Source of the DNA: a virus | DNA length: 52,795 nucleotides | Direction: 5' to 3' (one strand) | Virus record (IMG/VR): IMGVR_UViG_3300043786_001648 | Coordinates: 1 to 52,795 of that record | Shown here: positions 40,189 to 48,327 of the stretch, in pieces | How positions within the stretch are numbered: the first letter of the stretch is position 1 | Layout of the letters: each line of letters begins with the position of its first letter | Made by a program: the position numbers and the translations under genes | The notes under the pieces: generated by a model | The model's database searches: none | What the model was told of the DNA's origin: nothing | What the model saw: only the letters and a program-made list of their open reading frames with translations

Positions 40189-42153
40189 TCAGGCCTTTGA
40201 GGCTGCGGACCTTGATGGGGATGGGGTTCGTGCATCGAGGATCTCGTTGACCTGGTCGACCGTCAGCCGGGAAAGATCGAGGCCTTCGCCGACGTGGACG
40301 CCGTCATGGTAGAAGTCGCCGTCCTTGAGGCGGTCGAAGAGGGTCTTGTCGGCCGCGGCGCCCGGCGCCTTCGAGAGCCGGCCCTTGAGGACGAACTGGC
40401 TCATGGCGACGGCGTCGATGCAGTCGTCCTTCTCGAGGCCGCCGTCCGGCGCCTCCGGGTTGAAGGACTCGATCTGGTCGAAGAGGAGGCGCCACGGGAG
40501 CTGCTCGCGGAGCCACATCGGCAGCTTGATCTTGCCGTGCTCGAAGCGGAAGTTGAGGGCCGCGATCTTGTCGGTCTTCTCGGCCATGCCCGGGTTCAGC
40601 TTCACGATGCGGGGCAGGTGCTCGGTCCCGGCCATGTCGCGCGCGCGCGTGGACACGATCGAGTGCAGCGAGTTGTAGAGCGAGACGCCCTCGCGGATCG
40701 ACTCGGGGTGGACCGTGGGGCACCTCCACTTGTCGGCCATCGAGAAGATCGCCTTGACCTGGTCGGGCTCGCGGCACTGGCGGGCCCAGAGGCCCAGGAC
40801 GAAGAGGTCGTTCTGGGGCGTCACGGCCATGAGGCAGGCCACCTTGAAGTCGGAGTCGGTGGTCGCCGTGTGCGAGGTGTCGGCCGTCATAAAGAGGCGG
40901 GCGTACCGGCCCAGGAAGTCGGGCAGCGGCATCTTCATGCGGTGGCGGGCGCCGTCGCGGACCTCGTTCCAGCAGATGCAGGTCGTGGTGGCGAACGGCG
41001 TCTCCAGGCGGTCGTCGATGTCCTCGAACGTGTAGCCGTGGGTCTCGGGGTCGAGGGTGCCGAAGAAGGCGCCGTGGCCGTCGCCGGGTGACGCCATGTA
41101 CTCGGAGGCGAAGTTGGAGGGACCGATCGTCTCGCGGATCTCCTCGAGGCTCATGGCGGCCGCGAACCGCTGGTTCCCCTTGGCGAGCTCGAGGCGGTCG
41201 GCGATCGTGGCCGGCCACATGTCGGGCCAGCACGAGACGATGCCGCCATCCTGCTCGAGGGCCGCGGGGATCACGAGGCGGGACCAGCGGTTGAAGCGGA
41301 CGTCCTTCGCGCGGGAGCCCTCGGGGGTCTCCTCGACCTGCATCGCGTGCCACAGGTAGTGGCGCTTCGACACGAAGGTGCCCACCCAGTCGACGCCGGT
41401 GTCCGGGCGCGTGACCATCGGGATCACGATCTTGAAGAGGAGCTCGTCCATGTAGGCGCGGAGCACCGACATGCTCGTGGTGGCCTTGGGGTCGTACTCG
41501 GGGTCGTCGAGGCGGTACCGGCGGGGACGGCCGCCGCGCTGCTTCGACATCGCGCTGATGAAGCGGATCCAGGAGCTGTTGCCGAGGTTGAGGTGCTCGG
41601 TGCTGAACGAGCCTTCGCCGCGGCGCGGCACGATGCGTCCCGAGTCGAACTCGGGGCTGAAGTCGTCGACGATGCGGCTGTTGTGCAGGAACTGGCGCTT
41701 CATGCGCTCGCCCATCTCGCGCGTGTTCGGATGCGAGCTGGTGGCGTAGACGAAGGAGTAGGCGTCCTTGGTCAGGAGCCTCAGCATCATGTCCTTGCAG
41801 TTCAGGTAGCTCTTGGCCGAGCCGCGCGGCGCCACGGTCGCGGTCAGGCGGTACGCGGCCCACTGCCGGGCCACGATCCAGTGGAAGTCGGGGGTCTCGA
41901 GCGGCGAGTCGTCGTAGAAGAGGGGGTTGAAGTCGTCGTCTTCGTCGGGCGTCAGGTAGTGGGCGTCGAAGAACCAGAGGGACGCCACCAGGTTGTCGCC
42001 GCGCACCGTGCCCGAGGCCTCCGGCAGCGACCACAGCGAGCATGCGTTGACGCGGGCCTGGCGCTGGCCGTCATGGGTCAGCGCGTCGTAGTCCGGGGGG
42101 AGCGGAAAGAGCTCGTTGCCCTGGTCGCGGGTCTGGATCCTCTTGGGCTGCAT
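40189..42153 (-). CDS. terL: Terminase large subunit, 654 aa
   Basis: The start is placed at ATG 42153 (MQPKRIQTRD), which overlaps the previous stop as TGATG; upstream extension lacks support. The ATPase motif VAPRGSAKS is a Walker A variant near residue 115, and RAYMDEL contains the Walker B/catalytic Glu region. The nuclease domain shows MTADTSHT with catalytic Asp and the final KDDCIDAVAM. It cuts and pumps DNA into proheads. The size fits podovirus terminases. Confidence 0.9.
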   Translation of the reverse strand: MQPKRIQTRDQGNELFPLPPDYDALTHDGQRQARVNACSLWSLPEASGTVRGDNLVASLWFFDAHYLTPDEDDDFNPLFYDDSPLETPDFHWIVARQWAAYRLTATVAPRGSAKSYLNCKDMMLRLLTKDAYSFVYATSSHPNTREMGERMKRQFLHNSRIVDDFSPEFDSGRIVPRRGEGSFSTEHLNLGNSSWIRFISAMSKQRGGRPRRYRLDDPEYDPKATTSMSVLRAYMDELLFKIVIPMVTRPDTGVDWVGTFVSKRHYLWHAMQVEETPEGSRAKDVRFNRWSRLVIPAALEQDGGIVSCWPDMWPATIADRLELAKGNQRFAAAMSLEEIRETIGPSNFASEYMASPGDGHGAFFGTLDPETHGYTFEDIDDRLETPFATTTCICWNEVRDGARHRMKMPLPDFLGRYARLFMTADTSHTATTDSDFKVACLMAVTPQNDLFVLGLWARQCREPDQVKAIFSMADKWRCPTVHPESIREGVSLYNSLHSIVSTRARDMAGTEHLPRIVKLNPGMAEKTDKIAALNFRFEHGKIKLPMWLREQLPWRLLFDQIESFNPEAPDGGLEKDDCIDAVAMSQFVLKGRLSKAPGAAADKTLFDRLKDGDFYHDGVHVGEGLDLSRLTVDQVNEILDARTPSPSRSAASKA

Positions 42154-42578
42154 CAGCCCCCACTGGTCACGAGGAGGTGCGCCGAGGCCAGCATGCAGAG
42201 CGCGGCCAGCATGTCGGCGGGGTTCTCGGTGGCGGGGCTCATGCTGTGCAGGCGGGCGGCGATCGCCGTCCACTTGTCGTTGAGGCGGCCGTCCGGGCCG
42301 ACGAGCTCCTCGCGGATGCGGCGCCCGAAGTCGGAGGCGCTCCCGACCGCGCGGTCGACGTCGATCACGCCGAGGTCCTCGTAGACGTAGGCGCCCCAGG
42401 ACGCGAAGTCGGTGTCCCGCAGCTCAGGCAGGCGGAGGTCCAGCTTCTCCACCGGCGACGGACGGGGGGAGGACGCGGGACGCGAGGGGGCCGGTGCCGA
42501 GGGACTGGAGGCGACGGACGCGCTCGAGGAGGCGCGATTCTGAACGGGTCTGCTCGACGAGGTTTCCTTGCTGGTCAT
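42153..42578 (-). CDS. Hypothetical protein overlapping the small terminase-like gene, 141 aa
   Basis: ATG 42578 has AGGA with 8-base spacing, so it is a credible start, but the first 50 residues are Ser/Pro-rich because they overlap the preceding gene in another frame by 155 bases. A GTG at 42452 could start a 99-residue form with normal composition (EKLDLRLPELRD). The C-terminal half is helical with ADMLAALCMLASAHLL, a hydrophobic helix. Its stop overlaps terL. Function is unknown. Confidence 0.55.
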   Translation of the reverse strand: MTSKETSSSRPVQNRASSSASVASSPSAPAPSRPASSPRPSPVEKLDLRLPELRDTDFASWGAYVYEDLGVIDVDRAVGSASDFGRRIREELVGPDGRLNDKWTAIAARLHSMSPATENPADMLAALCMLASAHLLVTSGG

Positions 42579-42837
42579 GGGTCACCATCCTAACCGATCC
42601 GGTGCTGATCATGCCATTCACTTCCGCGACTTCCCGTACACGCCTGTTCAGGCGCTGAAGCGCGGCAAGACGGGTGTTGTCCTCGAGCGAGTTGCGGGCG
42701 ATGTCGATGTACATCGAGACCTCCTCCTCGACGTCGAAGCCCGAACGCTGGATCGCGGCGGCCACGCCGTCGATCGAGAACATCGACCTGATCGTGTCCT
42801 CGCCGTTCTCGATCTGCTCCTTCTTCTTCGAGCTCAT
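42424..42837 (-). CDS. Putative terminase small subunit, 137 aa
   Basis: Located two genes upstream of terL. The N-terminal 55 residues (FSIDGVAAAIQRSGFDVEEEV) are helical, followed by a coiled coil with basic residues (LAALQRLNRRVREVAEVNG) typical of small terminase subunits that recognise packaging sites. The Pro/Gly-rich C terminus overlaps the following gene. There is no canonical HTH signature, so the call depends mainly on position and composition. Confidence 0.5.
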   Translation of the reverse strand: MSSKKKEQIENGEDTIRSMFSIDGVAAAIQRSGFDVEEEVSMYIDIARNSLEDNTRLAALQRLNRRVREVAEVNGMISTGSVRMVTHDQQGNLVEQTRSESRLLERVRRLQSLGTGPLASRVLPPSVAGGEAGPPPA

Positions 42838-44183
42838 GCCGCCTCCTCCTTGTTGAACGCCGCGAGACCAGAGCTGATGACCGCGGCAAGGGCCAGGATG
42901 AACGGCGCCGGTCCAAGGCCCCTCGCGATCCCCGGCTTCGCGTTCGGCATCTTGGACGCCGCCTTGCGCAACTCGCGCATGGCCTCTTCCGGCGACGCGC
43001 GGCCCTGCTGCACGGCCGTCTTCGTGAACCGCGTCGGCACCGCCGTGTTCTTGCGCTCCGCCGGCGCCAGGAAGCCGCTGATCTCCTCGACGATCGTCCT
43101 TCGGTCCGCCAAGGGGAGATCGAAGTCGATCTGCTTCGGATCGGAAAGGACGGCCAGCGTGCGCGCAGCCACCTGGCTCGGGTCCTTCTTGTAGGCTTCC
43201 TTGTACTCCGGGATGGTCATCCCCATGGCGGAGATGACGCGCCGTTGATCATCCATGGAGAGGGTGGCCTTGAGGCCCTTCATCACCTTGGCAGCGTTCT
43301 CCTCGGCGCTGGCGCGGGCGGCGCGGACGGAGACTCCGCCGGCGGCGAGCGCGGCCTCGCGGAGATCCTTGCGGGCGATGCGGCTCATGGGCTGGAAGAC
43401 GCCTTCCTCGCCGAAGATCTCGGGCGTCAGCGGCAGGTTCCCGCGCGACTGGGGCCCGCCTCGGAGGCCGATCGAGGCCGCGTAGAGGTCGACGTAGGGC
43501 ATGGCGCGGGCCAGCTGGGGGCCGCCGACTCCGAACGCCTTGCCCTGCCCGCCCTTCCGGCCTGCGACGGCCATCTCGGCGATGGGGCGCAGGAGCTCGG
43601 CGCGGTTCCTGCGATCCGAGAAGCTGGCCGACTGCGGCGCCGTCACGAGGCCGGCCAGCCACAGCGAGGCGACGATCGCGTCCCGCATGTTGGTGCGCCT
43701 GATCCATGGCCCGTTGGCCACGCCGAGGTTCATCAGGACCTTGAGGTTGCCCTCCTTGACGAAGGGCTCGAGCGCCCGGGCGGCCGGGCGCCACTCTGCC
43801 TCGGTCACCGGGTACTTGCCGGGCCGGAGGACCTGCTGGATCTGGGACTGCAGGCGCTTGGTGGCCGCCGGATCGTCGATGACCCCGAAGTCGAAGCCCG
43901 ACGACAGCATCGGCAGCCCCTTGCGGACCTGCACCTGGATGTCGCGCGGGCGCTCGATGCTGAACTCCTCGGCGAGCGGCGCGAACCGGTCCATGATCTG
44001 CTGCACGGACTCCTCGAGGGCGCCCGCATTCGTCCGCGGCGACATCTGGCTCCCGAACGAGAGCATCCCGTGGAGGCCCGACACCCTCGGTACCGGCGGA
44101 TGCGCGGAACCGTGGCGGCGCCGAAGACTCTCCATCCCGGAAAGGCCCAGGTCCTGCAGGGACTCGCCTTCGAGCGGCTTCAC
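42834..44183 (-). CDS. Hypothetical protein with C-terminal membrane helix, 449 aa
   Basis: GTG start 44183 with AGGAAGGA upstream. It is helical and Arg/Ala-rich through most of its length, and the last 25 residues include FILALAAVISSGLAAF, a probable membrane helix followed by a short charged tail. The C-terminal anchor on a virion-block protein could help tail-pore or ejection functions. It overlaps the small terminase-like gene by four bases. No family is recognised. Confidence 0.65.
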   Translation of the reverse strand: MKPLEGESLQDLGLSGMESLRRRHGSAHPPVPRVSGLHGMLSFGSQMSPRTNAGALEESVQQIMDRFAPLAEEFSIERPRDIQVQVRKGLPMLSSGFDFGVIDDPAATKRLQSQIQQVLRPGKYPVTEAEWRPAARALEPFVKEGNLKVLMNLGVANGPWIRRTNMRDAIVASLWLAGLVTAPQSASFSDRRNRAELLRPIAEMAVAGRKGGQGKAFGVGGPQLARAMPYVDLYAASIGLRGGPQSRGNLPLTPEIFGEEGVFQPMSRIARKDLREAALAAGGVSVRAARASAEENAAKVMKGLKATLSMDDQRRVISAMGMTIPEYKEAYKKDPSQVAARTLAVLSDPKQIDFDLPLADRRTIVEEISGFLAPAERKNTAVPTRFTKTAVQQGRASPEEAMRELRKAASKMPNAKPGIARGLGPAPFILALAAVISSGLAAFNKEEAA

Positions 44184-44231
44184 AGGTCCTTCCTCACTCG
44201 GTCTCCTCCTGCGAATGGATCGGGATCTCGA

Positions 44232-45620
44232 TCATGGCGCGGTGTACCCCTGCACATTGATGTGGACCTTGGCGCCCGTCGTCGCGCACACCACCTGAAG
44301 AGGCACAGCCGCGCTGGCGGCGCGAAGCGGAGTCGGGAACACCACGCTGAAGTTCGGGGTGTTCGCAGGAAGGCGGCACCGCCAGATCGCGTTCGCAAGG
44401 TTGTCCTCGATCACGATCTCGGTCGCGACCGAGGCGGAGTCGTTCGAGACCTGAAGACCCGTGATGTATCGTCGGAGACCCGCCGCTGGTGCGCCCGCGA
44501 GAGTCACCGCCGTGGTGTTGGTAATGCCGCCCGTCGCGCCGACATACTGCCAGTCCGACTCGGGGATCGAGAACGGCTTGACCACAAGTGCGCCGACCAA
44601 GGTCGTGATCAGGTCGGCCACATCGCCACTCGCCACGGCAGTGTAGTTCGTGGAGACTGCCCTCGCACCAGCGATCACAGGAGCCGTTGCCCCTCGGACG
44701 GCATCGTGCGCCACGGCTCCGACCACCGCAGGGTTTCCAGAGACGGCCACGGTTCCGATGGGAGTGCTTGCAGCCGTCGCGCCCGCGAGAAGGACGGACA
44801 TCGCGTTGCCAGCGACCGTGTTGCCGCGGCCCGCGGTGATTTCCGCCGTGAGCTCCGCGTAGTCCTGCACCGAGATGTACTGGATGTCCGCGTTGGTCGT
44901 GTCGGCGGGCGCGGTGCCGCCGTTGAGCCACCGAAACCTGACCTTGTACAGCGCGTTCGGATCGGGAATCTGCTGGTGGCGGCGGTAGGAGTTGGCGCGA
45001 CCCGTGACCGCGTCGAGTGTGCCGCCGTGGAACCACGCCTCGTCCGCGTAGGGTTCCAACTCGTAGACCGAGACACCGCCAGCAGTCGTCGGCACCGTTA
45101 CCGCCACCGATGTGAGGCGGGCAAGACCGCCGTTCTGCACCTCATACTTGGCCTGAGTCGCGGTGGTGCCGTCGAACAGCCACGAAAGGCAATGATTGCC
45201 GTCCGGGGCTCCGGTTGACGGATCGACGCTCACGGCCTCGATGTAGAACGACTGGTTCGCTCTCCGCGCCGACAGGGTCAGGCCGACCGAGACACGGAAC
45301 GGGATCGTGAAGGTCTCCTTCGAGGTAATCGAGGTCGCTGAGTTGATCGTGGTTCCGGAGCTCAGTCGAACGACACCAGCCGTGACGACGGAGGCCGCTC
45401 CGCCCGGGCCGACGATGGTGTCCCACTTCGCTGTGTCGGGTGCCCCGACCACGGTGAACGAGTCGCGCCACTTCTTCTGGACGCTCTTCACCTTCACCAT
45501 GTCTTCGGCTGCGTCATAGCCCTCGATACGATGCACGGGCGTGTGAACGCCTCCGGTCTCGACGGTCCGGAGATCCTGGTTTGCGCCGAGGGCGTCCTTG
45601 ACGGTCACGTTGTTGGGCAT
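44232..45620 (-). CDS. Fibre/structural protein, 462 aa
   Basis: The N terminus MPNNVTVKDALGANQDLRTVE, then GGVHTPVHRI, resembles an attachment segment I have seen at the start of several phage structural/fibre proteins. The rest is Ala/Val/Thr/Gly-rich, beta-solenoid-like (repeated VTVPTTAGG, AVSGNPAVV, VVGAVAHD) and ends in a small beta knob. It is probably a trimeric fibre or decoration protein on head or tail. No enzymatic motif is seen. Confidence 0.7.
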   Translation of the reverse strand: MPNNVTVKDALGANQDLRTVETGGVHTPVHRIEGYDAAEDMVKVKSVQKKWRDSFTVVGAPDTAKWDTIVGPGGAASVVTAGVVRLSSGTTINSATSITSKETFTIPFRVSVGLTLSARRANQSFYIEAVSVDPSTGAPDGNHCLSWLFDGTTATQAKYEVQNGGLARLTSVAVTVPTTAGGVSVYELEPYADEAWFHGGTLDAVTGRANSYRRHQQIPDPNALYKVRFRWLNGGTAPADTTNADIQYISVQDYAELTAEITAGRGNTVAGNAMSVLLAGATAASTPIGTVAVSGNPAVVGAVAHDAVRGATAPVIAGARAVSTNYTAVASGDVADLITTLVGALVVKPFSIPESDWQYVGATGGITNTTAVTLAGAPAAGLRRYITGLQVSNDSASVATEIVIEDNLANAIWRCRLPANTPNFSVVFPTPLRAASAAVPLQVVCATTGAKVHINVQGYTAP

Positions 45621-45628
45621 GGTCGGAC

Positions 45629-45796
45629 CTAGAAGAAGAAGGGCAGGTACATGGAGTTCTCAACTATCGAGAAGTCCAGAGAAGGATCTGGAGGAAGAGT
45701 ACTGCCCCCCACTGATGGCTGGGAGGAGATCGCGATCGCGGAGTTTCGGCGGGCCCTCATGGCCGCCGCGAACCTTGGTCTTCGTGCACGGGCCAT
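45629..45796 (-). CDS. Small hypothetical protein, 55 aa
   Basis: ATG 45796 with GAGG upstream, 3 bases after the previous stop. It is very basic at the N terminus (MARARRPRFAAAMRARR), then neutral and hydrophobic, ending SMYLPFFF. The N terminus resembles that of the LamG protein at 46082-46915 (both open with M-x-R-x-RRPR), perhaps a shared targeting tag. It contains a CCCCCACTG copy (45706-45714). Confidence 0.55.
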   Translation of the reverse strand: MARARRPRFAAAMRARRNSAIAISSQPSVGGSTLPPDPSLDFSIVENSMYLPFFF

Positions 45797-45798
45797 GT

Positions 45799-46071
45799 CT
45801 ACCTCTGCGGCTGCTCGGGGTCTGCGGGAAGGGGAAACGTCGGCGATGCGATCGTGTCCGCAACGATGCGGTGGGCCGGTTCGTCCGGTACCGGGATCAC
45901 CCAGCCCTCCACGGCCTCGCGCGGCTCCGCCCACCTAGCCGTCTGGGCGTCGGGATCGACCGCGCCCGTGGCGGCGTTGACTCCGTCGATCGGACAGCCC
46001 ATGAGGGCGCTGATCTCGGAGTCTGCGGCCTCGGCCTGCTGCTGGGTGTCGAACAAGTACCAGTCTGGCAT
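45799..46071 (-). CDS. Hypothetical protein, 90 aa
   Basis: Opens MPDWYLFDTQQQAEAADSEI, then GCPIDGVNAATG and ends in a Pro-rich tail. The pattern (aromatic start, acidic helix, then beta strands) recurs in small phage tail-fibre accessory proteins, but I cannot name a family. It is located directly after the LamG-type adhesin, so a chaperone or a fibre tip is possible. Confidence 0.65.
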   Translation of the reverse strand: MPDWYLFDTQQQAEAADSEISALMGCPIDGVNAATGAVDPDAQTARWAEPREAVEGWVIPVPDEPAHRIVADTIASPTFPLPADPEQPQR

Positions 46072-46081
46072 GGATGCCTCG

Positions 46082-46915
46082 TTACGGTGCGCTGTTCTTG
46101 TATGGATGCAAGGCAGGAAGGGACGCCTGCATTCCCCACTTCCACGCGAGGTATCCCTCGAATGACTGTCGCTCCACCGTGGTCAGCATCCTGTTCACGA
46201 CCACGACCTCCCCGATCGTTACATCGGACGAGTTTCCTCCGCCGTTCCATGCGCCGAGTTCAAGCCCAGAGATCGGCCTCGTTCCAGAGTTGACGACGGT
46301 GTTCGTTCCCTGAAGGCTTGCCTCGCTCGCTGCACCGTTCAACTGGCCGACATGGAGATAGTCCGTGTTCTGGGAAAGGGCGCCAGGAGGTCCAGCGCCG
46401 CTTCCAGCAAACTGGTTGAGGCCGTAGGTGATTCCGCCGTCGTTGGAGAAGGTGTTGATGGCTGTACCAGAGGCGTTCGTACCGCCGTCGTTGATGTCGG
46501 CGGACGCCACCATCATGCCGCTCTGGACGAAGTCGGCGGACGCTGGGGTTCGGAAAGCCCACGCGATCGTGAACGGCTGCGCCACGATGCCGAAGGCGTT
46601 GCGGATGTGGGTGAAGGTGGAGTTCACGAACTGGATCGCGGGCTTTCCGCCGATCCCGCTTGCGAGGTAGTAGGGCTGCCACGAACCCGTGGCCTGCGAC
46701 AGGTGGCGGGCGTTGGGGGTCTTGTCGCGCCATTGGCTGACGCGGGACGGAGAGCCGCCCTGCGTGATCGTCGTTGCGTCGGTGGCGTCCACCCACACGA
46801 CGAGCGCGGCACCGAGGGCGTCCGGGGTCCAGGCGCCGCGGCCCGAGGACGCGACAACGGCCTGCCGTGCATGGCGGGCAGCCATCGCGATCCTCGGCCG
46901 CCGGCCCCTGCCCAT
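46082..46915 (-). CDS. LamG/concanavalin-like adhesin, 277 aa
   Basis: After a basic N-terminal tail (GRGRRPRIAM), the sequence LVVWVDATDATTIT, then VSQWRDKTPNARHL and GKPAIQFV, and the end EVVVVNRMLTTVERQSFEGYLAWKWG match the prokaryotic LamG-like fold, including its final helix-turn KWG. Such domains bind carbohydrate on cell surfaces. It is probably a tail-fibre or decoration receptor-binding protein. The stop of the 32-aa basic gene overlaps its start (TAATG). Confidence 0.8.
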   Translation of the reverse strand: MGRGRRPRIAMAARHARQAVVASSGRGAWTPDALGAALVVWVDATDATTITQGGSPSRVSQWRDKTPNARHLSQATGSWQPYYLASGIGGKPAIQFVNSTFTHIRNAFGIVAQPFTIAWAFRTPASADFVQSGMMVASADINDGGTNASGTAINTFSNDGGITYGLNQFAGSGAGPPGALSQNTDYLHVGQLNGAASEASLQGTNTVVNSGTRPISGLELGAWNGGGNSSDVTIGEVVVVNRMLTTVERQSFEGYLAWKWGMQASLPALHPYKNSAP

Positions 46916-47013
46916 TACTTGCAGCCCTTGCCCTTGGCCTTGCCCTTCGGCATCGGCTTGGCGGACTTCCCGAACAGGTAGGGCTTCTTGCCCGAGGTCT
47001 TCTTCATCTGCAT
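46915..47013 (-). CDS. Lys-rich mini-protein, 32 aa
   Basis: Reads MQMKKTSGKKPYLFGKSAKP, then a GKAKGKG tail ending CK; 11 of 32 residues are Lys. The stop TAA overlaps the adhesin ATG, and the start follows a purine-rich site. A very basic short peptide inside the virion block may neutralise packaged DNA or be a virion minor protein. It is too short for gene finders but has good coding character. Confidence 0.6.
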   Translation of the reverse strand: MQMKKTSGKKPYLFGKSAKPMPKGKAKGKGCK

Positions 47014-47055
47014 CTCTGCTCGCTTTCCGGGCCAGTGGCCCTTGGTGACACTACG

Positions 47056-47061
47056 ATCATA
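47056..47061 (-). promoter_or_regulatory. Candidate -10 element
   Basis: In the only sizeable gap of this gene block (47014-47064), the minus strand reads TATGAT at 47061-47056. No good -35 lies 16-18 bases upstream. It is kept only as a possible start for the mini-protein and adhesin transcripts, or as a site for the phage sigma-like factor. Confidence 0.25.
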
Positions 47062-47064
47062 CCG

Positions 47065-47313
47065 TCAACAGGCCCACTTGCGGAGACTCTTGTTGATCCT
47101 GGACTTCGGGTCGCTCGCCGTCTTCTTGGAGGTGAGCCGCCTCTTCATGCCCTGCATCCGGGCGCAGAAGCTCCGCCGCCGGGACCCGCCCTCGGGCTGC
47201 GGCGCCTTCAGGTTCCCGCCGGTGGCGCGGTTGTACGCGGCTCGGCCCGCGGCGTTGAGACCCCCACTGGGATCCCGGTGCTCGGCCTTGAAGTTGAACC
47301 GCTTCTTCGCCAT
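47065..47313 (-). CDS. DUF6321-type small basic protein, 82 aa
   Basis: Start placed at ATG 47313 (MAKKRFNFKA), which overlaps the previous stop (TGATG). The sequence GGLNAAGRAAYNRATGGNL, then SFCARMQGM and a C-terminal SLRKWAC match the DUF6321 pattern common in aquatic phages. It is basic and Arg/Lys-rich and probably a minor virion or DNA-associated protein. A CCCCCACTG copy (47261-47269) encodes PSGGL. Confidence 0.75.
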   Translation of the reverse strand: MAKKRFNFKAEHRDPSGGLNAAGRAAYNRATGGNLKAPQPEGGSRRRSFCARMQGMKRRLTSKKTASDPKSRINKSLRKWAC

Positions 47314-47861
47314 CAGCGGTCCTTCCACTTGGAGGGCGCAGGCTTGGTGAAGATGACCCGGCCTACATCATCCACCACTTGCTGCCTTCCCTTCTTCGGG
47401 GCCTTTGCCCTGAGCCCCCTCGAAGTCATGTACCTCTGCTCCTGCCTGGCCTCTTCCAAGTTTTCTTCCCTCTTCCACCGAGAAGGGTTTTCCGGCCCGA
47501 CGCGTTCCATTCTCTTTGCAAAGGTCTGCTTCTTCTTGTCTTCCCGGAGAGGCGGCATCTTGATCTTGCCGCTTCTGTCCGTTGCCTGCTCCATGGCGTC
47601 CTGGATCGCGCCCTGGTCCATCTTCTTGATGGCCGTCTTGTCCTGGAGGCGGGTGTAGAGCACCTTGGGCACGGCGATCTTGCCTTCAGGGATGTCGGCG
47701 CCCGTGGCCTTCCGATAGGCCGCCTGGATCCGCCCTCTCTGGTCCTTGAACTTCTCGATCATGTCGGGCAGGTCGGAAGTGCCCTTCTTGACGCCGGAGG
47801 ACTTGAGCCCGCGGACGAGGTCCACGAAGGCTTGGCGGGCGATGACGACGAACTTGGCCAT
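47313..47861 (-). CDS. Basic protein with KMPP motif, 182 aa
   Basis: Opens MAKFVVIARQ. Helical, strongly basic and Lys/Gln-rich in the second half. Around residues 98-108 it contains KIKMPPLRE, the same short motif repeated in the 864-aa virion protein (IKMPSIE, VRMPPIE). It is probably a virion or assembly protein contacting the same partner. Its stop overlaps the DUF6321 start. No family is recognised. Confidence 0.65.
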   Translation of the reverse strand: MAKFVVIARQAFVDLVRGLKSSGVKKGTSDLPDMIEKFKDQRGRIQAAYRKATGADIPEGKIAVPKVLYTRLQDKTAIKKMDQGAIQDAMEQATDRSGKIKMPPLREDKKKQTFAKRMERVGPENPSRWKREENLEEARQEQRYMTSRGLRAKAPKKGRQQVVDDVGRVIFTKPAPSKWKDR

Positions 47862-47864
47862 GGG

Positions 47865-48326
47865 TCAGGGTTCCTGGGGGCAGTGGGGGTGAAGGAGGCT
47901 GAGCATGCGGCGGGCGGCGTCCCGCGATTCGTCGATCGTGCGCTGCTCGAGCTCGACGCCGTCCATGATGCGGACCTTGTTGATCTCCTCGACAAGCATC
48001 GGAAGGTTTCGCTCGATGTATTCGCGGGACACCGAAAGAGCGTCCCTCGCGGTGAGACGGCCCTTGGCGATCTTCTCGGAGCCGGGCACCACGAAGTCGG
48101 GCTGGCCGAAGCGGCAGGCGGCCCACATGCCGATCCGGAACATGTGGAGGTTGACGAGGCAGTCGTCGTTGATGAAGAGGAGCGGCACCCTGATGCGCCG
48201 GCACAGTCGGCGGAAGGCGCTCGGGGAGAGCTGCATCTCGGTGCAGAATCTGGACTCGTGGACCCAGCGGAGCCCGCCGCCGAGGCTGAACGACATGCCG
48301 TCGCGCTTCTGCTTTCTCTTGGTCAC
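47865..48326 (-). CDS. Hypothetical protein, HTH-like, 153 aa
   Basis: The N terminus is basic (MTKRKQKRDG). The middle contains MQLSPSAFRRLCRRIRVPLLFINDDCL, a possible MerR/excisionase-like winged HTH, and the rest is helical. It could be a minor DNA-binding or virion protein. It is located in the structural block between the large virion gene and the KMPP protein. Its stop is 4 bases from the next start. The assignment is tentative. Confidence 0.6.
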   Translation of the reverse strand: MTKRKQKRDGMSFSLGGGLRWVHESRFCTEMQLSPSAFRRLCRRIRVPLLFINDDCLVNLHMFRIGMWAACRFGQPDFVVPGSEKIAKGRLTARDALSVSREYIERNLPMLVEEINKVRIMDGVELEQRTIDESRDAARRMLSLLHPHCPQEP

Positions 48327-48327
48327 G

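Noticed and set aside
44194-44235. 13-codon frame (MIEIPIHSQE...) between the fibre gene and the 449-aa gene
   Set aside because: It starts within the previous stop and contains the next ribosome site, so it could be a coupling leader, but it is too short to support as a protein.
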